Positions 43,570 through 55,884 of a DNA stretch of 64,000 nt are shown in pieces. Position numbers and translations under genes: made by a program. The DNA is from Heterobilharzia americana. Lineage: Eukaryota > Platyhelminthes > Trematoda > Strigeidida > Schistosomatidae. The stretch is taken from contig OX104127.1 in assembly GCA_944470555.2 (NCBI GenBank), positions 45,498,934 to 45,562,933 of the forward strand. The letters are read 5' to 3'. Under the pieces are notes generated by a model that was given only the letters and a program-made list of their open reading frames with translations, searched no databases and was not told where the DNA came from. Position 1 is the first letter of the stretch; each line of letters starts with the position of its first letter.

Positions 43570-44620
43570 AACTTTGCCAAATAGTTCCGATGATAATTAG
43601 AATGTACTTAAGCTTCATTGATAATGTTTCATATGGAGATTTAACATAATGACCCTAATCAGCATTTTGAAGTGTCATTAAAGACCAGATTATGAGGTAA
43701 CAAAATTTACGTCAAGCAGAACTGACTGAAATTTGCGTCAACACTAGTCTATAGGTCAGGCGAAATGTGTGAATCACAAATTCCCACGTATTTCGAAGTT
43801 AGCTGTAACAAATCAGCTAATGTTCCATTGACAATACTGATCCGAACATTTATTTTACCAAAGAAACAGAATACATGAGAATATCATGAACATAAAGATA
43901 GTTTTGGAATAACTTTCTCCAGTAGATTTAGGTCGACAGTAAACGCAACAACTTTCAGTCGGCATCTGATGATCTCTAAATATCAGTCAGCTAAATGATG
44001 AGCTTCCTATACACAGAGGAGAGAAAAAAAGCATTCATGGACTTATCTTGGTATCGTCTTAAGAAGATATCGGTTAACATCACCTCAAGGTTTAGGCAAA
44101 GACATATGTTCTTTAATACCTTGTGTTTAGTTGATGACATCTACGCGGTATAAATGATTTGCAGATTCTCTTTACCTTCTGAAACTGTAAAATGTAGATG
44201 AGTACAATTTTTTAAGTATAAATTAACCTCTACCTGGATAGAGACCAATGTTATCCTATGCCATCCTTGATGGTGATCATGTTCCTTAGATCGCGTCTAC
44301 CATGTGACAACAAAACACTGAATGAAACGAAATGAGGTGCCATGTAACCGCTAAACTAATTTAAACTTATATACTAATTGATTATTGTTATGAATTCAGA
44401 GTGAACGTTTTATTGTTCACCGTAAACGAATATAATTTTGTATACTTACACCATTTTTCTCAGTGAATGAGAATGACTTAGACGAGTTGCTGAGCTTTTA
44501 AAATGTTGAAATGACTAAGGGAAAGCGAGAAATATTCAAGAAGGTTATTTTATTTAACAAGAATTAATTCCTGTTGATTAGTTTGATATAAAATAAACTT
44601 TAGTGATTGGCAGTTAACCA
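43570..44620. other. No recognised feature
   Basis: AT-rich sequence, nothing recognised. Confidence 0.4.
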
Positions 44621-44624
44621 GGGT

Positions 44625-44735
44625 AACCGGTCTTCAGTTGAGTCTTCCAGCTCAGTTGAAAAAAAGCCAGGTTGGTAACCCGGAAGTTATTGATTCCAAT
44701 CCTTCCCGCGGCCAGTATTAATATCACAGTAGGTC
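44625..44735 (+). mobile_element. tRNA-like repeat (family 4-like), degraded
   Basis: CTTCCAGCTCAGTTGAAAAA (A-box side) and TTGATTCCAATCCTTCCCGC (B-box side), then CAGTATTAATATCACAG. Confidence 0.45.
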
Positions 44736-44739
44736 ACGG

Positions 44740-46275
44740 ATAGATTAAGATTGGGAACAACTTTTTACCCCATAAGATTATTTCAATTTCGCCTTAATTA
44801 CATGTCTTTCCGAGTCATTCATTTCAAAAGGTCAATGACCTTCATTATAGGTGATGCAACGATTAGCAAAGTAGTTCCTGAAATGTATCTTGACACCTAC
44901 TTACTACACTGTTTCTAATATGTTTAGACTAGCCAACAAGTATACACAATGTGTAATATGCTATAGATTTACAGTTACATGTTACTCACCTCCCCCCTCT
45001 TTCTCTCTCTCCTATCGTGTTTATACATTTTTAGTATGTTGTGTAAACTGTTTTAATTTTTTGTCTTTCCAAATACCCCATGGCCAAGTTCGTGTACATG
45101 TTAGGTTAACTAGTTGTGTAGACAACTTTTATGTTTGAAAAGAAAGAGAACTTTTTCACCAGTTTTTTGCAAAAAAAATGGCTCGTGAGGACGACGATGA
45201 CAACCACCACCCCAATATCCTTCCTTCCCGTTAATGCACACCATAATGACGACGACGACAACAACAAGATGAAAAGCCTAAAATCACAAAAGTCACTTGA
45301 AAAAGAAAAGTTTCTTCACTGAGTTTGTGCGTATGTGTGCGTGTGTGTGCACGTGTCTACGTGCTGATGTTCACTATCTAGCCTAGGGTAACATAACTAT
45401 GAATACATTGAGAGAATTTGGAAGCTGTGTAGAAAAATACGTTTACATCTATATTATCATTGTGTACGTGTGTGATGAGAGAGTGTGAAAAAGTAAAGTC
45501 TGATAAGAAAGATGAAACCGGTTGATGTGTAAATCTCAATTCACAAGTGAAATTTTTCCAATTCTTGAAAGTTCAAATAATAAGTTAGTTCAGTTTTAAC
45601 AAACAAAAGACCTTCTTTCTTTCCCTTACACTTGTAAGAAAAAACAAGACAAAAGAAAGGAAAGGTTTTCTTCACCTTTGTTGTCTTTTCTCATGGTATT
45701 AACAATTTTTCTCAAAATGATTGTTTCCAAGCCTTATTTTCTCATCTTTGTTCCCAAGTATTTGTAAAACCTGTAAGCAGAAATCATTTAAGCAGAAATC
45801 TTTTCGAAAAAAAATCTTAAAGTAAAAATTGAATTCCATCCGCTGTATAAGTAGCCTCAACGAGAGACAGATATTTTTTTGAAAGATCAAAGACTCACCG
45901 GTGGATCATGTTATAGGGTTAGTCAAAAGGAAGATGATAAGAGACAAAGAATCTCATTTGAAATGAAGAAAAGCCTTAAACTGTAGTGAAGTTATTGATC
46001 ACTGAGGGTCAGGTGACGACAGCGATCGTACTGTATAGGCAATGAGGTAAAATATTCCCACATACAAGTGAGCCACACGACACTATGGTGAATTTCACAC
46101 GTTGTTCAGACTAGATTCTATGGTTTTTAGTAGATGTTAATAAGAGGTTATCTAAAATGCTGATAAGACTTATTTTCATTGACTATTACAGCGTTCTTAT
46201 ATCCACCACGTAAATTATTCAGTATACTGAGGTGAGAAGAAAAAGCGAAACACACTCAGCCACAGTGTGTGCATC
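44740..46275. other. Gene-free stretch with low-complexity runs
   Basis: A pyrimidine run (about 44988-45012), a GT-rich run (45325-45355) and short GAC/AAC repeats (45190-45265). Frames here are composition artefacts. Confidence 0.4.
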
Positions 46276-46284
46276 TATACAGTA

Positions 46285-46400
46285 GGCAGTGGGTCACACC
46301 TATTGTGCAAGGTTATTGATGCTACCTTGGTAGGTACAGCGGGATTCAAACCCTTGTGTTCATGGTTGGTATTCATCTTCATAAACCACTAAGGCACATT
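46285..46400 (-). mobile_element. tRNA-like repeat fragment
   Basis: Minus strand: A box (GTGCCTTAGTGGTTTATG) and B box (AAGGGTTTGAATCCCGC) at near-tRNA spacing. Family not assigned. Confidence 0.5.
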
Positions 46401-46404
46401 TCCA

Positions 46405-46820
46405 TGATCGGTTTTCATTGATGACACAATGGCATATGGTCATTCTCAGAGTTGATCAAAGTCCATTGTTCAAAAAACATGATGATGTAGTCAGACATAA
46501 TCCAATTAGCTCATTGATAGTAGTAATTAAGAATGCTAGCTGGGATGTCAGAGGGGAAGTGAGTCGTACCATAATGAGTGGTAGTGAGCATGAAACCTGT
46601 TATTTCTTCACAAAACTTGACGATTTATTCCCTAGGTCAGTTTTCACTTATCTTAGTGTATTTGGTAATAAACTGACAAGATAGTGTATGTTCTCAGGAT
46701 TTACTTTACATTTCACTCAGTTATCGACCTACTGCGATCGTGTCTGTCTTCTTCGTGAATGCCTATTACTTACTCAGTTTGTCCTTTGTTTTCATTCAAA
46801 CATGTTCACAATTATGATAC
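46405..46820. other. No recognised gene
   Basis: The 88-codon plus-strand frame at 46418-46684 is unrecognised and lacks splice context. Confidence 0.4.
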
Positions 46821-46824
46821 AAAC

Positions 46825-47060
46825 AGAAGTAGGAAACACGAACCACTGGATTCCGACATAGTGGTTCAACGGTAACGTGCTGGCCACGGAACTTGAAGGT
46901 TCTGAGCTCCATCTCTGAAGGGAGGTCATGGGTGCGCACCTCTGAGGGCGAGACAGCTACTACCCAGTGCCTTCAGGCTCCCAATATTTCTCCAATTGAT
47001 ATCAGTCCATGATGTGAAGTCAGTCGATAAAAATCCCCTTAAAACTCCAAATCAAAAACA
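46825..47060 (+). mobile_element. Family 2 hammerhead-SINE, full arrangement
   Basis: A box (AGTGGTTCAACGGTAACGTGC), weak B box, GGGTGCGCACCTCTGAGGGC, a scrambled second ribozyme half and the tail (GATATCAGTCCATGATG). Confidence 0.78.
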
Positions 47061-47454
47061 GCTAGTGCTGCTAATGCTTACCGACATGGTCACATGCAGT
47101 ATACATCAAGACGATCAACTCGTATCCACAGATGAACCACTTTTATTATTAACTGACGGAGCTCTGTGGCCCAACAACACAGTGACTTGTCGCATTAAAA
47201 CCTAGTTGTTCAAAACTCCATTCTATTTCCCCTACTAACTGTACTGAGATATCAGAAATATCAGTCCAAACAACCAGGGCTTTTGTAGATAGTCATGTCA
47301 CTAATCAATACAATATCTCACCTCTTTAATTCATCTCGATTTAGGACTGAAACAAGAAGAGTTGGCTAGGAAGCCAGTGGAATTATGAAGAATGAACATT
47401 TAGGAATCATCTAGTTACATGACAACTAGTAAAATCCCTCAGAGGCTGAAGTAG

Positions 47455-47540
47455 TGTTAAGACTAGGTCGGCAGGTAGGCCCCTGGCTCGAATCATGTTG
47501 GGAATCATAGTTTTATTTCATCTCCACTCATCATCATGTG
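47455..47540 (+). mobile_element. Family 4 tRNA-like SINE 3' part
   Basis: B box (CTGGCTCGAATCATG) and tail TTTTATTTCATCTCCACTC with CATCATC. Confidence 0.55.
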
Positions 47541-48013
47541 TGAAAAAACTGCTGATCATTCCTTCACTGCCGTCTAAGTAATTTAAACTTAAAGTAAGCT
47601 GGTGTATTACTACTTACATACCTTCATCTCAACAGCTTAAGCCAACAGTTTTGTTATGCTCAATATGTCATAATCGATTAGTTGATTAAAAATAGATTGC
47701 ACAACCTTGTGTGTGTATCTCTCTCTCACACACATTCCTTATGCTACTTAATGATACTGACTACAGTGCAACACTTGAAGAATAAGATGGGAAGAAAAAC
47801 AGTTTGACCCTTTTCAAAACTTGAGTGGACATCTCTCTGCTAGTATTTTAGGTAGCGTGACAAAAGATTATCTGCATTCTCCTTTATTCTGATAATTTTT
47901 CTTGAAGCCCTCCTCATTCATCCCCCTAAACTTTATACTAACTCAACCTCATGATTCCTACGATTACTTGTAAGGTAGATGACGGGAAACTACTGTTCTG
48001 TTGTCTATCCTAT

Positions 48014-48052
48014 ATACTAATAATACTAATACTAATAATGATAATGATAATA

Positions 48053-48090
<38 letters not shown>
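48014..48090. repeat. (AAT)n microsatellite
   Basis: AAT repeats with a few CTA and GAT variants at the left end. The Asn-rich frame across it is an artefact. Confidence 0.93.
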
Positions 48091-48094
48091 GAAA

Positions 48095-48585
48095 CAATCC
48101 ATGTATGTATAACACATCAGCTTATGTTGTATAAAATTATACATAAGAAAGAGTTAAATGTACATAAGTTTGTTTATAAACTGTGTTGTTTTTACATCTA
48201 TATGACTTGTGAAATAATCATAGGTTGCATGTATACATTTATCTTTATTCTCAACCTCTCTTAGCCCGCCAAATTAGGAGGAATATGAGATCATTTTGAA
48301 GTGTCGGTTAAACTAAGGCTAAGAATTTTCAGAAATCAGATTCAACTGAGCATAGATAATCCTTTTTCTTCACCTTCAACTTCTTTTTGTACTGCTGTTA
48401 TCTATTCATGATTTTTTAAAATCGATTTCCCTTTGATTTTCTTCCTCTCACTTTGCATCACTTCACACTGAATTAAATAAACAACTTTTCTAGGATATAT
48501 AAAATTTGAATTGAACTGGAGCGAATAAAAGAAAAGAAACTAAATGTCACATGGCAAGCAATGCTATTGTATAAGCAGGTCACTC
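48095..48585. other. No recognised feature
   Basis: AT-rich sequence, nothing recognised. Confidence 0.4.
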
Positions 48586-48589
48586 TCCA

Positions 48590-48770
48590 TCTACGTTTCG
48601 TACTTGCTAGAACTCTTCAGTCAAACGTGTCCAGAATATCGAGGCCACTGATGTCTGCTCAGAGATTTGAACCCATGTCGTCCCATCCTCTAGTTAGAGA
48701 AGTTATCACTGAGCTATTCAAGCTGTAATCAACCTCCTGTAGACTGGATTACACGCTGGCTGGCTGCCGT
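48590..48770 (-). mobile_element. Family 3 hammerhead-SINE
   Basis: Minus strand: A box (TTGAATAGCTCAGTGATAAC), B box (ATGGGTTCAAATCTC), then a hammerhead-like CTGAAGA, a poor stem II and GAAACGTAG. The CCTAGG palindrome has drifted. Confidence 0.6.
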
Positions 48771-48999
48771 GGAGTAACCGGTTGGATATTGTCTCCAGTG
48801 AAACATATTTCAGGAATACTGTACAGAATTTTGAGCATTAGTAGGCAGAAGTAGTTATGGTAGACAGTCAGGATAACGGTTCCATTCACCATACATGAAT
48901 AACACCAAGTTGTATAATGTTTAATTCACTTGCTATTAAAAACGTTGGTTAGTTAGCTCATTTCTAACACTTTCTACCTCGTGAGGGTTACGAGATAAT

Positions 49000-49200
49000 C
49001 ATTTTGACTATCTGAGATAGCTTTGGTTTAACAGACTTGTTTTGATACTGTGCCTTGATTGAAGTTGAAATGAAAATTTGAACCGCGGCCGGACTCGAAC
49101 CAGCTACTACCGGGTTTCCTGTCAGGTGCTTTATCACCTGAGCATCGAGGTAGCTCATTTCACCTCCAATCATCACCCAGTATCAATACTAGAGAGTATA
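49000..49200 (-). mobile_element. tRNA-like SINE (family 4) bounded by inverted repeats
   Basis: tRNA-like core on the minus strand (GATGCTCAGGTGATAAAGC; B box GCTGGTTCGAGTCC). The left flank GATTGAAGTTGAAATG and the right flank CATTTCACCTCCAATCATC are inverted. A plus-orientation tail (CCCAGTATCAATACTAGAG) follows, as at 36656. Confidence 0.75.
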
Positions 49201-49204
49201 TGGA

Positions 49205-50130
49205 TAAAGTCCTACATATTTGCTTCTGGTTTTGCCTGAGGAATGTTACGTAGAAACCTTCGAGTTGAAAGAATGTCAGTAATTTGGTCAAAGAACTCCT
49301 CTCTGCTGTTTATATGAGTTAGGCTGTATCAATTAGAAGGGTCCGACCTACACTAGTTGTTCTGCTGAGAATCTTTACGGTTCTACGTAATACAGGATAG
49401 TCTTTTTTCAGTAACCCAGGAAAGAATAAAAGGGAACATTGAAAGAATGATGACGAAATTCGAGAAAAACACGTGTATCGTAGAACCCGAAACAATAACT
49501 AGCTTACGTATTAGATGCTCAACTGATTGCTATACATGACTCAAGATTTCTGTCACCACTTACTTTTTTAAACCTAATTCATTATTCTTTTTATCTGTAA
49601 TTGCTTCGCAATGAAATCTGTTTTCTAAAAGAATCATTTAGCATAACGACAAACCTCTTCACGTCTACTCCATTACGTAATGAGGGATTCGAGATTTCTT
49701 TACCTCTACCTTCCTAAAAGGGGATATTTTCGTTCCACTTATATATGTACACATGCATATGCACCCTGGGAACAAGAATCACTAAGGGAATTAGATAAAA
49801 AACTAATCACAAGTACATATCTTGTGGTCTTAAGACAAATATTTTCAACAATGAAAACAAAATGGCTATAAATCAATTGCATAATCGACCTTTTCATTGT
49901 TGTTGCCATCGTTTTTACTCTTTGACGAAGTCACTCAAATGCCTACTCATTGAAGGTATATTATAAGCACCATGGGATTTCATACTAATTCCATTTTAAT
50001 TAAACTGCACTTACAAAGAATAATAAGCTATCTGTGGTTATCAGTCCACCCTGCATATATTCCATATTCCCACCACACAATTTTCCTCTCATAATCTCCC
50101 TAATGACCATAAAAATTGAGTTTATTTGAT
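49205..50130. other. No recognised feature
   Basis: AT-rich sequence, nothing recognised. Confidence 0.4.
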
Positions 50131-50134
50131 ATAA

Positions 50135-50280
50135 ATGATGGTTAGTGACTAGCAACGGAGTCCAAGACGTGTGTTTCATTCGATTTGGGATACACCTGCC
50201 TCCACGCAGGAACCCGTATGCAAGTGAAGACCTATCAGTCTGATCCAGTTAACAACGGGATAATACAAGTAACATCATAT
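50135..50280. mobile_element. Opposed Smα-like SINE fragments
   Basis: 50135-50203 is a minus-strand ribozyme remnant (plus strand GACTAGCAACGGAGTCCAAG, GTGTGTTTCATTCG). 50205-50280 is a plus-strand head (CGCAGGAACCCGTATGC, AACGGGATAATACAAGTAAC). They meet back to back. Confidence 0.75.
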
Positions 50281-50284
50281 GAAT

Positions 50285-51535
50285 TGGCTTGGTTTATTTC
50301 TAAACACTGAAGGCAAAATTGTTTTAGCTGCTAGATAATGCTGGTGATTTGCAATTTTTTATGCAGAGGTATAAGATACATTTATCATGGGTTGATGAAA
50401 TCTGCTGAGAACCAGTGAACAGTTGGACAGCTTATTTTGAGATGTAAGGCTTGAGGTTGATTCTGATGTAGTCAACAGAGTCGGCTTTTCAAGCGTTACA
50501 CACTAAAATAAAGCGATTTTCTAATATTTTTTTTATTTCCGTCGTAACTCATACTGGCATGTTACTGGAAACTATCTTCAAATTCATAGAAGCAAACCAC
50601 TGAATATTTTCTGAAAATTAAATAACTGGAGTCTTTCAAGTATGACTATTCATAACAACTTATAACAATTAATTATGGTCAAAAACTAAGTAACGCATTC
50701 GGTTACAGAGATTCTACGGAAAACAAGTAACCTGCTTTAGATAGGTTTACCTGTCATTAGTTTCAAAAGTAGACAGTTTGATAAGACTTGTACAAAAAAC
50801 CGAAATACACACACTTTTAGTATTAAAAATTCGTCCTAATGTTATTGGGAGATGGTTCAAGTTGATAAGAAAGCCTGAGTTATTGGCATGACTGACATTA
50901 TTGGCTTCCAAATTACCGGTTTAAAATCGGTGTGAACGGTTCACAACTAGTCATGTCAGTCAGCAGCTTATTTCATACAACTTCGATATTTCTAAGTTTA
51001 CTACCTTAAATAGTATCAAGAGGGTCACATTATATAGTTAAAATATTTCGATTTCTGCGGAAAATCAAAGTGAAATTTGACAGTATACTCTCACCTCATT
51101 CAATTGTTCTCATTAAAGATTGTGTACTTCATAAACAACTGATTTGGTCCAGAGTTTGCATCACTGCATCAAATAAGTCTATTGAAGAAGTGTGGCAGAA
51201 AGATGAACAACTACTATGGTGTCTGTTGATGAAAAAGGAAAACTTTCTGTGATGGTTTGCATGAAAAGAATTCAGGACTTTCTAATGTTGTTGCCCCTAA
51301 TCCCTAGATGAAATAACCGTGAGATGGAGAGCATATTTATTGGTCAAAAGTATTGACAAACAAACGTTAATGGTCATGTAACTTGAAAATAGAAGTCTGA
51401 TTTTCAGGGGAATCAGCATTTATGCGTTGACAGTGGTACATGAAAACTGAGCAAACATGAGAAATCCTCAACTTTTTAGTACCACTTGCTTTCCTTAATA
51501 AAGTAATATTTTCATCAACAACTTCTTGACCCAGC
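50285..51535. other. No recognised feature
   Basis: AT-rich sequence, nothing recognised. Confidence 0.4.
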
Positions 51536-51539
51536 CTTG

Positions 51540-51690
51540 GGTGCTCCTCGCTGAGAAGTTCCATACTAGGACGAAACACCTGTCCAGTGACCCCACGTTT
51601 TCATTGTTTCTCAACCTGATATCAGTCCATAAGGAATACCAACCTGAAATCAACCAATAGGTCCCTACAAATTTCTAAAGTGAATTAACC
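51540..51690 (+). mobile_element. Family 2 hammerhead-SINE ribozyme and tail
   Basis: CTGAGAAGTTCC (core G8 changed to A), ACTAGGACGAAACACCTGTCC and the tail through GGAATACCAACCTGAAATC. Stem I is lost. Confidence 0.78.
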
Positions 51691-51694
51691 TGTT

Positions 51695-52065
51695 GCTCAT
51701 TAGTGACTGCCTTCGAGAGGTTGCAATGAGAAATCGTGACCGGTGGGACCAATCAGGTTGAACATGGTGACAGTTACTCAGCCACGGCATTGGGTGGAGA
51801 TCACCCTATATCGTGAACTGATAGAAGTAGGAAATATGGATCACTGGATTCCAACACAGTGGCTCAACTGGTTCATGTTGGCTACAGAACCTGAAAGTCC
51901 TGGGTTTGATTCCTGACGGGTGGGGTCACAGGTGTGCGCTTCTGAGAAATCCTATCCTAGGATGAAACAGCTATCTAGTACTCCCAGGTTTCCCGTGTTT
52001 CTCCAATAGATGTCAGTGCATGATGAAGGCCAACCTAAAAATCAACTTCAAGAGGTTTTTGTTTT
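51695..52065 (+). mobile_element. Family 2 hammerhead-SINE, longest copy
   Basis: Leader from about 51700 (GACTGCCTTCGAGAGGTTG, GGTGACAGTTACTC), GATAGAAGTAGGAAATATGG, A box (AGTGGCTCAACTGGTTCATG), B box (GGGTTTGATTCC), GGTGTGCGCTT, ribozyme CTGAGAA with GATGAAACAGCTATC, and tail to about 52050. G8 is A, and the cleavage-site G is A. It lies directly behind the copy at 51540 in the same orientation. Confidence 0.85.
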
Positions 52066-52069
52066 ATCA

Positions 52070-53455
52070 GTTGTTGGAATGATCAAATATCACCATTTTC
52101 TAGTTGATGATTTATGCGAAGCAGCTGATTTCAGCGTAGTATTCATTAAGGAGTGATTGTTAATTGTAGAACAACCGAGAAACTAGAAGCAACAGACAAC
52201 TTTCATTGCGAAGGATGGAGTCCAAAACAATGAAGTATCGAGGCGAACACAATACCATTGGGCCACCATGTTCGAATTTAACAGCCCACTACCTTTATAT
52301 CTGCTGGTCCACGATATGGCACAAAATTCATCCAATACCAGCTGTAACTATTCATCTTCACACCAAGATTGGTTGACCATCCAGTTATTCAGTGCTAACA
52401 CGTTTTCCTGTTTTTTAACTGGCAACAGTCCATCCCTTAAAAGTTAGAAATGCTTAGGAGATTTCACACTATTAGTAAGAAGTAAAAGAAAACTTGAAAT
52501 ACTAATAAGTTTTAAAAAAACTTTTTAAAGATGTAAGTCAGTCAAGTTCCACGTTGCTCTGATCACACTAATACTAACAACAAAATAATGCTGAATAATA
52601 TCAATGGGATAATTTTATTGAGTCTTGACCGTTCCTATTCATTCTCGGAAACTAGTGAAGGCTTATTCAAAATGGTTCATGTGTCTATTCATAAATTTTA
52701 TAGTTCTTTGTTAATGGATATGTCAGCGGTTAGGTTTTATATGAATTTGGCGCTGCCTGAAGCTGGAATAGAATAAAGTACTCGTTCAGTTTACTTTGAC
52801 AATAAATGGTTGTACGAAGATATCGAGAATACATCATTTCCAGTGACTCTAAAGGTCACCTAAGTAACTACATAGTTAACCAGTCACTTTTCCCTATTTC
52901 ACCTAGAATGGTAGTTTCTTCACATAAATAGCGAGATCTGATTGTCTATTTCAGCAGTTGCCAAGGTGACCTTGAAAGCCACTCCAGTAATTTCATGTAA
53001 GTCTAAAGGCCACCCTAGGAACGACCAATAGGGTTTCTTTATATCGACAGGAAATGTTGCTTTTCATAGGATAAAGAACTCTATTTGCTTTATGTCAGAG
53101 GTTGTTAGGGTTGCCCTGAGAATCACTACTCCATATTTATCATAATCTTTCTCATGGTTTCAGCCCTTTTGAAACCTTGTGAAAAACCTGTCAAGCCGCT
53201 ACTACTGAGTAAATTTTTTTGAACATGTGTACAATGTGCCTATTAAACTGTTTGACATCAAGTGGCACTTAAAAGGGGACTTCACCTTAGCTACATTTCC
53301 AACTACCACTTACCACGTTATTGGCTCAGTGTTGCAACAGTCAGTCAGATGTATACTTCAGTCTAGTCACTACTAATGTAATGACTGATCACCACCTATG
53401 ATTACAGTAATAATAACAATAATAATCAAATATTAATCTGTGGAAACTTTCGATT
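52070..53455. other. Mostly unrecognised; weak SINE relics
   Basis: At 52140-52440 there may be a very decayed family 2 fold-back pair (GGGCCACCATGTTCGAATTT and AGTTATTCAGTGCTAACACG). The 62-codon frame at 52588-52776 is unrecognised. Confidence 0.35.
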
Positions 53456-53461
53456 CTGAGG

Positions 53462-53530
53462 TAATATTGATCACGGATTGACATGAGATGGAAAACCATT
53501 GAAAACCTGGGAGGACTACACAGCTGGACC
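53462..53530 (-). mobile_element. Family 2 hammerhead-SINE tail fragment
   Basis: The plus strand reads GATCACGGATTGACATGAG, AAAACCTGGGAGGACTAC, ACAGCTG, the complement of the tail and palindrome. Confidence 0.6.
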
Positions 53531-53789
53531 GTTCACCACATTTAGTGCATCATATCACAAATATACATAAGTAGAAATAAATGAAATGTAGAATTCAAAC
53601 CCGCATGTTGGATGCTAGCGTGCTCACCTGACTGTCGTGACTCAAGCGAAATAATTGCCAGGAATCCCCAAATTTTCTAAGCTCTTACAAATGATATCAA
53701 CCTATGCTCAAAATTACCTTGAAATATTAATATTCTTTGTAAAAGTGGTAATCCGTGTGCCACATAGAGTCTATTATTATACAATGGTT

Positions 53790-54469
53790 ATTTGTCCATG
53801 GGATCCTAGTAGAACATAGGGCTTCAGTAGCACGTCTCCATTCCACTCTGTTCTCTGCAGCCTTTTAAACCTGGCTCCACAACTGCCCACAAGCTCTCAT
53901 CTCCTCCTCACACGATCTCCTCCATGTCACCCTCGCCTCGGACGCCCAACCCGTCGCTCCCCATCTGGGTTCCACTCGATGCCCTGGCCTTGCGCGTGAT
54001 GTCCCCAGTCGGCCTTCTCAGTGTATGCCCAATCCAATCCATCTCCACTCCCTTCTGCATATTTGTTGAGCGATAAGTTCTTGATTTGTTGGTTCCTTCC
54101 CAGAGTTCCTTGCTGCTTATTCTCTCTGGTCATCTGATCTTCAGTAACGAGCCAGCGTAGGCAGTTGTTGATGAATACCTACCTGTAGGTTGTTGGAAAT
54201 GCCTTTCGTGACGTGCCAAGTCCCTGAACCAAATAGAAGCACTGACTTGACATTGGTGTTGAAAATCCGGATCCTGTTCTCTATGCGGAGTGCAGAAGAT
54301 CTCCACACTGGTTTCAGGTCAATGAATGCGTCTTACTTTTCCGATCCTGACTTCGACGTTCTCGTCCGCACCGCCTGTAGTTGAAACGATGCTGCCTAGG
54401 CGGGTAGGTGAAAGAGGCTACCTCCTCTAGGTTTCTCTCGTTGATGGTGATTGGAGCTTGTTGTTGTTG

Positions 54470-54501
<32 letters not shown>

Positions 54502-55870
54502 GGTGGTGGTGGTGGTGGTTGGTGTTGGGTATCTTCATCACCTCAGTCTTCTCTACGTTAACTTGAAGTCCCGTCTTGGCTGCCCTACCTCGCCTCTTCT
54601 GTCAACTTGTTAGTTTTCGCCTGTAGATCTTCAAGTTTGTGTGACAGTAGACATCAGTCGTTGGCGAAATCCAAGTCTTCTAGGATATTTACCCGGTCCA
54701 GCATATCCCCCTCTTCTCGCTCTTCACAGTTGTTTGTTGCATGATCCAGTCGACCACAATCAGGAAGATCATGGGTGATATTAGGCAGCCTTGTCTTACT
54801 CCTTCGCGTCTTCGCTTCAAAGGCATCACTGAGTTTCCCATTGTGAATTACTTGGCATGTGGCGTCTTCCCATAGTTGTTGAATGAGATTGATAAAGGTT
54901 TGTGGTATTCCGTAGCGTTGAAGCAGTTTCCAGATTACTTCTCGGTCGACACTGTCAAAGGCCTTCTCAAAGTCAATGAAGTTGAGTTAGGATAGAGGGT
55001 TGACTGCCATTCTATACTCTGTTCTATGATGATGCGAGGCGTTGTAATTTGGTCCGCATATGATTTGTACTTCCTGAATCCAGTCTGTTCCGGTCGTAGT
55101 TTTGAATCAAGTGCATCCTTTAGTCTCTCCAGGATGAAGCGGCTTAATATTTTGCTTGGGGTAGACAGGAGCGTGATTACTCGCCAGTTCTTGCAAAGAC
55201 TTAGGTCGCTCTTCTTTGGGAGTTTGATCAGGTAGTCCTTCCAATCTGCAGGTACCTTCCCTTCCTTCCAGACCTTCTGCAATAGTGGTGTGAGCATGTC
55301 CGCTGTTGTCTCTGTGTCTGTTCTCGGTGCTTCTGGCGGGATTCCATCTGGTCCTGCTGATTTCCCATATTTCAGTAGCTTTATGGCGTTCAGGACGTCC
55401 ACTTTTGTTGGAGGATTTATTTTCACTTGTAGTTCAGCAGCTGCAGGTGGTATTTCTGGAAGAAGTTCAGGTGGTCGTCGATTCAAGAGCTTTTTGAAGT
55501 GGTCGGCCCATAGTTTCTTTCGTTTCTCTTTTCTGGTAATCATATTTCCTTCATCATCTTTTATTGTTTTCATCTGCGTTGATCTCCTCCCAGATAGTAA
55601 CCTGGTTATTTGATACAATGTTGTCAGGTCTCTCCTACCTGCAGCCTGTTCTGCTTCACTTGCTAATGTGTCGTGGAAGTGTCTTTTGTCTTTCGGTGCA
55701 CTCTTCTTCACTTCTTTGTCCAGTATTTTATACCTTATACTCAGTTCCTCTTCTTGTCGTTCATCCTTGCACTGGTTTATCTTCTGTTTCACCATTCTCC
55801 TCTCCTCTATCAGCTTCTATGTGTACGTCGATATCCATTCCTTGTCTCGGCGTTTCTTCTTCCTTCGTAA
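53790..55870 (-). pseudogene. RTE-clade LINE copy B (SR2-like)
   Basis: On the minus strand a 286-codon RT frame (55795-54935) differs from copy A at a single residue (Leu for Arg in the RPPEL-x-PEIPP stretch). It then shifts frame before FIDFEKAFDSVDRE exactly as copy A does. FAND plus stop replaces the catalytic FADD/YADD, and a further stop comes in the GAGGCGAGGTAG segment. The 3' part reads MKIPNTN, His and Gln repeats, APITINERNLEEVASFTY, then C-terminal blocks ending near 53800 at GAAGCCCTATGTTCTACTAGG. The 5' end is truncated within the linker. A short AT tail ends the copy. Confidence 0.93.
54459..54520 (-). repeat. His/Gln codon microsatellite inside LINE copy B
   Basis: On the minus strand (CAC)n followed by (CAA)n. 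It is one CAC and one CAA unit shorter than in copy C. Confidence 0.9.
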
Positions 55871-55884
55871 TACAAACATATGAT

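Noticed and set aside
54314..54541. His/Gln-rich frame (also 58615-58845) as a histidine-rich protein gene
   Set aside because: It is an internal part of the SR2-like LINE reading frame with a microsatellite, bounded by stops.
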